Shown here: positions 7,439 through 13,912 of the stretch, one piece after another
Layout: the number at the start of each line of letters is the position of its first letter
Numbering within the stretch: the first letter of the stretch is position 1
Assembly (NCBI GenBank): GCA_963704615.1
Contig: OY969923.1
Location: forward strand, 620,001-684,000
Reading direction: 5' to 3'
Source: Bog-756 sp963704615
Lineage (GTDB): Bacteria; Actinomycetota; Acidimicrobiia; Acidimicrobiales; RAAP-2
DNA length: 64,000 nt
Notes under the pieces: model-generated
Database searches by the model: none
What the model was told of the DNA's origin: nothing
Seen by the model: the letters and a program-made list of their open reading frames with translations, nothing else
Translations under genes and position numbers: made by a program

Positions 7439-10431
7439 CCGAGATCGTCGCGCCCCGAGCGGTCCCGGCTCTCGGCCCGATCGACGATGAGGGCGACGAG
7501 GATCTGGCGGAGGAGGGCGATCCGGTGATCGAGGCGGCCGAGGGCAGGCTGCCTGGTTTCCTCATCGACGCCGAGGTCGAAGTCGAACTACCCCCGGGCG
7601 CCCGGACAGTCGTGGTGAGTGACCTTCACCTTCCGGTCGTGGCCACGGCGAACTCGACTGCGGTGGCCGACGAGATCGCCAGCCTCCTGGTCGGGTGCAG
7701 CGGACCGGCCGCATTCGTGATCGCCGGCGACGGCTTCGAGATGTTGGCGGGACCACCGGAGGTGGGAAGGATCCTCGACGCCCACCCGCAATTCACCGAG
7801 GCAGTGGCCGCGTTCGCCCGGGAACCCGAGCGCCACGTGGTGGTGCTCTCGGGAAACCACGATGGACAGCTGGCCTGGGACGGCCCGTCGGTCGCCGTGC
7901 TGGAGGAGCGATTGGGCGTCGAGGCATTCGCTCTGACCTGTGATCTGGTGCTGGGCACAGAAACCGGGACCCAGCGGGTGCGGGTCGTGCACGGGAACCA
8001 ATCGGATCCCTACAACACCTTTGAGGACCCGTGGTCCCCGGTCGACACCCCGTTCGGCCACCACGTCGTCCGTGACCTGCTCCCCGAGCTCGAATCCCGT
8101 CAGGCATCCGGATCGCTGCTCGAAGGGGTCCAGTGGCTTGATGGGGACATCGCCGACTTCATCGGCTCCCGTCTCTTCTACCGCAAGATCGTGGGGAAGA
8201 TCTGGTTGGTGGCCATCCCTTTCGTGGCCATCCTCCTCCTTCGGCTGGGGTCCTTCCTCCCCGGTGTCCACGGACTTCTCCATCATCACGCCCAGCGCTG
8301 GCTCCTCGGATTCGGGCTGCTGGTGGCCTTCATGGTGATCGTCGCCGGGGTGGCGGCGGCGGCCACTCTGCTCCGGGTCAACCGGGCCCTCCGTGAAACG
8401 GCGGTGAGCGCACGGTCGGACCCGGCCAGCCACAACGCCCCACCCCGGGCCGAGGCGGCGCGACTGGTGACCCAGGGCTACGCGGGCATGATTTCCGGAC
8501 ATACCCACGAACCCGAGCTGTCGGTGGTGGGCAACGGTTTCTACGCCAACACGGGAAGCGGTACCGCGTCGGTGGTCAGCCGCAAGTCGCGGTTCCGCCT
8601 GCCTCATCCCTTCGTCACCGTCCACCGCTTCTCCTACGTGGAGATGGTGGGTGGTGCCGTGCTCGAGATCGATCTCTGGTTGCGCGAGGTTCAGGACCGT
8701 TCCCCGGTTCTGCTGGAGCGGATTGCGCTGGCCCGGAGCAAGGTGGACACCTCCTCGCTGGCCCGGGTGGGATCGTTGCCCACTGGTCCGACCTGGCCGC
8801 TGGACGACGCCGGTCTTCAGCGCTGGGTGCTCCGCCGCCGGGTCCGACAGGTTGCCGCCGGGGTCCTGTTGGTGACCGGCACGCTCAACGTCGTCTTCGC
8901 CGCGCTGTGGGACATTTCGGGGACCCGCCCGGTCGACCACTGGCTCCCGTTCGGCATCCACCCGCTGTCGATCGTCGAATCGATCGTCGCCGGGTTGGCA
9001 CTGGTCGGTCTGGCCCGCGGTGTGCGGAGGGGGCTGCGCCCGGCCTGGTTGGCCACCATCGTTCTCCTTCTGGCCACGACCGCTGATCGCCTGATTCAGG
9101 CCCGGTCCCCGGAGGGATCGGTCCTCGCCCTGCTGTTCACCCTGTGGTTGCTCTTCGAGCACCAGCACTTCAGGGTCAAGCCCTCGGGAGTCACCCGTCT
9201 CTTCGTGTGGCTGGCGACGGCCGGTCTCCTGGTCGTTGCCGCCACCGCCGGGGTCGGCAATCTGCTTGGTCAGGGCCATCGGGATCACTTCGACGTGGTC
9301 TTCCTGCTCGTCGTGGTGGTTGTCCTGCTGCTGTTGCTCCTGGTATCCGTGCCGGGCCGAGAGTCCCGCCGGACGGGGAGCGCCCGACAGGAGGCTTTCG
9401 TGCGAGCCCGCGGCATTATCGACACCTATGGAGGCGACACTCTGGATTACTTCGCCCTCCGCGATGACAAATCGTGGTTCTTCACCGGAGAGTCTCTGGT
9501 GGCCTACTCGGTGATCAGTGGAGTGATGCTGGTCTCACCGGACCCGATCGGGCCTCCCGAAGACCGGGCCGAGGTGTGGTCCGACGTCATGGACATGGCA
9601 CAGTCCAACAACTGGTCGCCGTCGGTGCTGGCCGCATCGCAAACGTGGCTCCCGGTGTATCGGGCCGCGGGCCTTGTGGACCACTACATCGGCGATGAGG
9701 CGATCGTCGACGCCTCCACCTTCACCCTGCAGGGCAAGTCGATGAAGTCCCTGCGGGGGGCGTACAACCGGATCAAGAAGTCGGGATGCCACGTCGAGTG
9801 CTTCGAATCGACGGACGCAGTGTCCGACGAACTGAAGGCGCAGTTGCTCGAGTTGATGACCGAAACCCGCCAGGGCGAGGCCGAGCGCGGGTATTCCATG
9901 ACGCTCAGCCGCATCTTCGATCCCCGCGACCAGGGATTGTTGTTGTCGGTGTGCTTCGCCGCCGACGGGCAGCCGATGGCCTTCAACCAGTACGTCCCGG
10001 CCACCGAGGTCGACGGTTTCTCGCTCGACCTGATGCGGCGCACCAGCGATCCGGATGCTCCAAACGGGTTGACCGACTTTGTCATCATCGAGACGCTCCA
10101 GTGGATGGCGGAGCGAGGCCTCCGGGGCCTGGGCCTCAATTTCGCCACCATGCGGGCCGTGGTGGCCGGCGAGGCGGGTCAGGGTCCGTGGACCTCGCTC
10201 GAGCGCTCCGTGCTCCACCGCTTCAGCGAGACCCTGCAGATCGAGTCGCTCTGGCATTTCAACCAGAAGTACGACCCCCGATGGAACCCCCGCTACGTGG
10301 TCACCGGACCGTTCCTCCCCCTGGCCCGGAGCAGTCTGGCCATCGCCCGGGCGGAAGCTGTCACCGAGATCCCGGTCATCGGCCCCCTGCTTCGAACCCA
10401 CGAGCCGGCCCATTCCGGGGACCAGACCTGA
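7435..10431 (+). CDS. Metallophosphoesterase - MprF/LysX-type phosphatidylglycerol lysyltransferase fusion
   Basis: 998 residues. The N-terminal calcineurin-like phosphoesterase has a complete metal-ligand set: SDLH (62-65), GDGFEM (98-103), GNHD (140-143), HGN (186-188) and GHTH (355-358), resembling LpxH-type enzymes. Two hydrophobic helices (about 253-275 and 290-312) sit between the HGN and GHTH motifs, so the domain itself carries a membrane hairpin. A second membrane block (about 470-640) precedes a C-terminal DUF2156/LPG-synthase GNAT-fold domain (about 650-985; LQGKSMKSLRGAYNRIKKSG, then LNFATMRAVVAGEAGQGP and FNQKYDPRWNPRYVV). That domain transfers Lys from Lys-tRNA to phosphatidylglycerol in LysX/MprF. 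The TTG start overlaps the lysS stop. The MPE fusion is unusual. Its substrate is unknown, possibly a lipid phosphate such as PG-phosphate. Confidence 0.88.
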   Translation: MTEIVAPRAVPALGPIDDEGDEDLAEEGDPVIEAAEGRLPGFLIDAEVEVELPPGARTVVVSDLHLPVVATANSTAVADEIASLLVGCSGPAAFVIAGDGFEMLAGPPEVGRILDAHPQFTEAVAAFAREPERHVVVLSGNHDGQLAWDGPSVAVLEERLGVEAFALTCDLVLGTETGTQRVRVVHGNQSDPYNTFEDPWSPVDTPFGHHVVRDLLPELESRQASGSLLEGVQWLDGDIADFIGSRLFYRKIVGKIWLVAIPFVAILLLRLGSFLPGVHGLLHHHAQRWLLGFGLLVAFMVIVAGVAAAATLLRVNRALRETAVSARSDPASHNAPPRAEAARLVTQGYAGMISGHTHEPELSVVGNGFYANTGSGTASVVSRKSRFRLPHPFVTVHRFSYVEMVGGAVLEIDLWLREVQDRSPVLLERIALARSKVDTSSLARVGSLPTGPTWPLDDAGLQRWVLRRRVRQVAAGVLLVTGTLNVVFAALWDISGTRPVDHWLPFGIHPLSIVESIVAGLALVGLARGVRRGLRPAWLATIVLLLATTADRLIQARSPEGSVLALLFTLWLLFEHQHFRVKPSGVTRLFVWLATAGLLVVAATAGVGNLLGQGHRDHFDVVFLLVVVVVLLLLLLVSVPGRESRRTGSARQEAFVRARGIIDTYGGDTLDYFALRDDKSWFFTGESLVAYSVISGVMLVSPDPIGPPEDRAEVWSDVMDMAQSNNWSPSVLAASQTWLPVYRAAGLVDHYIGDEAIVDASTFTLQGKSMKSLRGAYNRIKKSGCHVECFESTDAVSDELKAQLLELMTETRQGEAERGYSMTLSRIFDPRDQGLLLSVCFAADGQPMAFNQYVPATEVDGFSLDLMRRTSDPDAPNGLTDFVIIETLQWMAERGLRGLGLNFATMRAVVAGEAGQGPWTSLERSVLHRFSETLQIESLWHFNQKYDPRWNPRYVVTGPFLPLARSSLAIARAEAVTEIPVIGPLLRTHEPAHSGDQT

Positions 10432-10502
10432 ACGGGACGAGCGAAGTTGAGCTCGCCGCGGTCAGCGCCCCGGGTGCCGATGACGGGGAGGGCGGAGTCG
10501 GT

Positions 10503-13121
10503 TCAGCTCATTTCGGGTACCCGCGCCCGTTGAACGGCCTCCGAGCGCGACGAGGCGCCCAGCTTGCGGTAAAGCGATTTGAGGTTGGCCTTCACCGTGT
10601 TGACCGAGATGTACAGCTCCGCCGCCATCTCCGCGTAGGACAAGTGGCTCGAGAGCAACTGGAGAAGAGCCTGTTCGCGGTCGGTCAAGGGCCCGCCCGC
10701 TCCTCCGACCTCGGTCGGCCGGAAGCTGGTGTCGAAGGCGCCGACCTTGTCCAGCAGGTCGATGACGCCAACGGGAGCATGGGCGAGGGAGGTGAGACGC
10801 CGGAGCAGGGGCTGACCCTGTTTGACGGCAGTCCAGATGAAGCCCTCTGCGCCCTGGATGATGTCCGGCAGCCTTCGATAGCCCTCGGCTGCGTCGCAGA
10901 TGAGCTCGCCTTCGAATCGCTCGGCCGCCGACCAGTCCCGGGTATCGCCGATAATCTCGGCCAGCGAGCCGCAACCGTGATCGAGCCAACGCAGTTTCGC
11001 CCTCAGAATGCACCGGAGAGGGCTCGGCTTCAATGAGTCGGTGAGGCGCGCCGCGTCAATCGTCCGACCATCGGCCAGCAACCAGTATGCGTGTTTCGCG
11101 TTCAGAGCATCAGTGAGAGCGACACCGAGGCGCTGACCCTTGAGGGCGGTCCGGGAGCGAGCAGCCGCGTCGCACCCGGCCGAGGGCCCGTGGGTTGCCG
11201 CGGCGAGGTCGATCTGTCGCAGTGCCACGTGGGTGAGGTAGGCGGGCGGCGCCAGCTGGCCGGCGAGTGCATCGGCGCGCTCGAGTGTCGACGCGGCATC
11301 GACCAGGCGAGCGGTTTCCAGAAAGACATCACTCAAGGCGATGAGCGATTCGAGGATGGGAAGGCTGGCCGCAGGCTTCTGGAATTGATCGGAGGCGGCG
11401 AGCGCATGGCGAGCCAATCGCTCGGCCTCATGGGTATCCCCATCCCACAGTTGGAGGAATGACGAGAGGGCCGGAATCGTGATGTGGTGGACGATGGCCC
11501 GATCGGGCGGGAGACGCCGACCCTCGTCGAGCCAACAGGTAGCCGCTTGTCGATCGCGGGTGAGGAAGACATGGATCCGGGCGCCGCTCATCAGAGCGAG
11601 GGATCCCAGCGAGTCATCCTCTCGGGCTCCCGCGGCCAGGCTGCATTGGAGGGCGGCCAGTCCGGCCTCCGCATCACCATGACCGGCGTAGCGCCAGACT
11701 CGGTGCAGCTCGAGATGGGCCCGCAGCATTCCGCTCTCGTCGGTCAAGGTCGCCTCGACCTGGTCGCACAGTTGCTCTTCCATCTCCCAGTTACCGGCAT
11801 AGGCGTGCACCAGGGCGAAATGCATCATGCGTCGAGGGTCTTCGTTGACGAAATCACTGGGAAAACTGTCGATCACTTCGCGGGCGGTCGCCAGGCTTCC
11901 TTGCGCCCACGCGTGGGCAACCATGAGATCGAATGCATCGACCTTGTCGCCGGCTTCGACGAGGTGGTGGATCTGAACGAGGACCTGGCCATTGGCGCAA
12001 GCGGCTTCGGCGGCACGGCGATGGAGCTCGATGCGTCGCCCGGGATCCCGCTTCTCGAGCTCTTCGAGGAGCAGCTCGCGGAATAGATGATGGAACCGGA
12101 GGCGTCCAGACTCCTCACCGACCGGCACCAGAAACAGGTTGGCCAGTTGCAGGGACCGCAGTCGGATCCCGGCGTCATTCTCTCCGGTGATCCGACGGCA
12201 CAGATCATCGTCGAACTCGTCGAGGACCGAAATGGACAAGAGAAAATTGCGGTCGTCAGCACTGAGTGTGTCCAGAACCTCGGTGGCGAGATAGTTGACG
12301 ACTGTTCGCGTCGGTTTGGGTCGTAGCTCCGAGGCTGGGCCGTCCGGCCCGATTCTGTGGGCCGTCAGCGCTTCGAGCAGAAGCCCGACGGCCCAGCCCT
12401 CGCTGCGGACCACCAACTCGGCCACCTCGTGTGCTGTCACCTCTCGTTGGGTGATTCCGTCAATGAGCGAGGCGGCCTCGGTCGTATCGAATCGGAGAGT
12501 TTGCTCATCGACGACCACCGCCTTCCCCTGGCTCTGCCATCTCTCGACGGGCAGCGGTGTCCGCGATCGTGTGGTGGCGAGGATTCTGACGCCCGGCGGG
12601 AGACGTTCGACGAAGAAAGCGACCTGTTCCCAAAGGTTCTTGCTCTTCAGGTGATGAAGATCGTCGAAGACGATGAGAAGCTCATCATCGGGGGGGAGGG
12701 CGGCGAGCAGGGAAGCCGCCAGTTGGACGCTGCCCTGCTTCGGGGTCCGCCGGTTGGCCGCGGCGAAGAACGAGAGAACGCCGGGGCGGACGATGTCGAT
12801 CGAGGCGGTGAGATGGGCCCAGAAGCTCAGCTCGGTCGAGTCGTAGGCGTCGATGGACAGCCAGGCAACGTCGCCGCGGTCCCGGGCGGCCAAGGCTTCG
12901 ACGGCGGCGGTGGTCTTCCCGTATCCCGCCGGCGCCTGCACGAAGCAGATGACGTTGTCCTCTCGTCGGATCGCTGAAGCAACACGCGGTCGGGGAGTGA
13001 AGTCATGAGGAAGCTTGGGTATCACCAGCTTTGACGGAACGATCGGCAGTCCGCGGAAGAGCTCGAAGCGCGACGGCGATTTCGCGTCGGCGCACAGAGG
13101 CGTTTCCTCGACCGCACTCAT
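10503..13121 (-). CDS. LuxR-family LAL (MalT-like) transcriptional regulator
   Basis: 872 residues. A Walker A motif APAGYGKTT (about 63-71) and Walker B LLIVFDDLHHL (about 147-157) form the N-terminal STAND ATPase. A long helical TPR-like middle follows. A C-terminal LuxR helix-turn-helix reads LTDREQALLQLLSSHLSYAE then ISVNTVKANLKSLYRKLGAS. These large regulators need ATP and an inducer to bind DNA as oligomers. The start is ATG 13121 behind AGGAGAAA. The gene is convergent with the MprF-like gene and divergent from the secreted NlpC/P60-like gene 790 bp away, which is a candidate target. A second LAL protein lies at 28180-30783. The inducer is not predictable. Confidence 0.9.
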   Translation of the reverse strand: MSAVEETPLCADAKSPSRFELFRGLPIVPSKLVIPKLPHDFTPRPRVASAIRREDNVICFVQAPAGYGKTTAAVEALAARDRGDVAWLSIDAYDSTELSFWAHLTASIDIVRPGVLSFFAAANRRTPKQGSVQLAASLLAALPPDDELLIVFDDLHHLKSKNLWEQVAFFVERLPPGVRILATTRSRTPLPVERWQSQGKAVVVDEQTLRFDTTEAASLIDGITQREVTAHEVAELVVRSEGWAVGLLLEALTAHRIGPDGPASELRPKPTRTVVNYLATEVLDTLSADDRNFLLSISVLDEFDDDLCRRITGENDAGIRLRSLQLANLFLVPVGEESGRLRFHHLFRELLLEELEKRDPGRRIELHRRAAEAACANGQVLVQIHHLVEAGDKVDAFDLMVAHAWAQGSLATAREVIDSFPSDFVNEDPRRMMHFALVHAYAGNWEMEEQLCDQVEATLTDESGMLRAHLELHRVWRYAGHGDAEAGLAALQCSLAAGAREDDSLGSLALMSGARIHVFLTRDRQAATCWLDEGRRLPPDRAIVHHITIPALSSFLQLWDGDTHEAERLARHALAASDQFQKPAASLPILESLIALSDVFLETARLVDAASTLERADALAGQLAPPAYLTHVALRQIDLAAATHGPSAGCDAAARSRTALKGQRLGVALTDALNAKHAYWLLADGRTIDAARLTDSLKPSPLRCILRAKLRWLDHGCGSLAEIIGDTRDWSAAERFEGELICDAAEGYRRLPDIIQGAEGFIWTAVKQGQPLLRRLTSLAHAPVGVIDLLDKVGAFDTSFRPTEVGGAGGPLTDREQALLQLLSSHLSYAEMAAELYISVNTVKANLKSLYRKLGASSRSEAVQRARVPEMS

Positions 13122-13199
13122 AGAGCCAGTTTCTCCTGGGAGCCCTCGTCGGGCAAGTGGTCGACCGGTGATCCGAAAGTGGACGGCTGATGCAGAAAT

Positions 13200-13212
13200 A
13201 CCCGATTCGGGT
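13200..13212. promoter_or_regulatory. Palindrome ACCCG-ATT-CGGGT upstream of the LAL gene
   Basis: A perfect 5+3+5 inverted repeat about 80 bp upstream of the LAL regulator start. It is a degenerate relative of the TCACCC-N5-GGGTGA element found elsewhere in the window (outer bases differ). It could be an autoregulatory operator. Confidence 0.35.
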
Positions 13213-13594
13213 GTAGCGCTCTGTCCTCCAGTCCTCGAGTGTGGAGTCGGACCGACAGGGTTCCGGCGCGGGTTGCGTTCTCACTATCGGAGGTCGGGGG
13301 TTCGCTCCCGGTGTGAACGAGGGTCCAGATGTTCGGGGTTTTGACGATCCGGCCAACTGGTCGCCGACGAACGGGCTCTCGGTCTGTGGTGCGAGCCGCG
13401 TCGAGGTGTCGCTGTCCCTGTCCGACGGTCGAGCACAGGGCCGGTGCCGGCGCAGGACCTGGCCGGGGCCAGGTCGGATGGTCACAACGGAGGCGCCGAC
13501 GAGCACGAGGCCACAGGTTCTCGGTTCCTGTGCCTGTCCACGGCGAGCAGCGCTCGCCACCCACGGGGCCGGTGCCCCGGTGCGCCCGGGAAGC

Positions 13595-13620
13595 CATTAC
13601 GTAAGTGGAGCATTACATAA
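13595..13620 (+). promoter_or_regulatory. Direct repeat CATTACRTAA, 16-bp period
   Basis: CATTACGTAA (13595-13604) is repeated as CATTACATAA (13611-13620) in an AT-rich island within GC-rich DNA, about 300 bp upstream of the secreted NlpC/P60-like gene. Tandem sites about 1.5 helical turns apart suit cooperative activator binding, and the ATAAAATT tail could include a -10 element. The function is inferred. Confidence 0.4.
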
Positions 13621-13773
13621 AATTCAGGCGGGCGAGCAGGAAAACGATTTCATCGGTTCCCCTCGTGAATCCGGGATAAAGCCCTGGTGGGACCGGTCCG
13701 GCCCCTGTCGCCGAGTTCCTTGGGGCCTCGCACGGCGCGAGAACGGCGACCGGAAAGGCGGTGGCACCGGAGT

Positions 13774-13790
13774 GCACCCGTTTCGGGTGT
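13774..13790. promoter_or_regulatory. Palindrome GCACCC-GTTTC-GGGTGT in the leader of the NlpC/P60-like gene
   Basis: An inverted repeat with the same 6-5-6 spacing as the window-wide TCACCC-N5-GGGTGA element, but with altered outermost bases. It could act as a DNA operator or as an RNA hairpin in the leader. It lies about 120 bp upstream of the start. Confidence 0.35.
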
Positions 13791-13912
13791 AGCCATCCGG
13801 CGAGCGGCACCGGATAGTGGCCGGGGAAGCCGAAGCGCAACCAGTGCTCGGCGATGTCCTGACGGCGTGGGGGGGCCTGAGCCTCCTCCTGGACAACAGC
13901 GAGGAGATAAAG

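Larger units (their letters stand above)
13122..13912. other. 790-bp gene-free interval with structured leader and repeat elements
   Basis: No frame here looks coding on either strand. The right half, from about 13570 to the NlpC/P60-like start, is rich in hairpin-forming segments (for example CACCCG/CGGGTG at 13776-13788) and would be a leader of up to about 300 nt. It did not match riboswitch cores I know (c-di-AMP ydaO type, c-di-GMP-I, cobalamin). It also holds a direct repeat (13595-13620) and two ACCC/GGGT palindromes listed separately. Confidence 0.5.

Noticed and set aside
7588..9288. A 566-codon minus-strand frame opposite the MprF-like fusion
   Set aside because: No family signal; the plus strand is clearly coding with intact motifs.
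13640..13900. c-di-AMP (ydaO) or c-di-GMP riboswitch in the NlpC/P60-like leader
   Set aside because: The conserved cores were not found; only generic GC-rich hairpins are visible.
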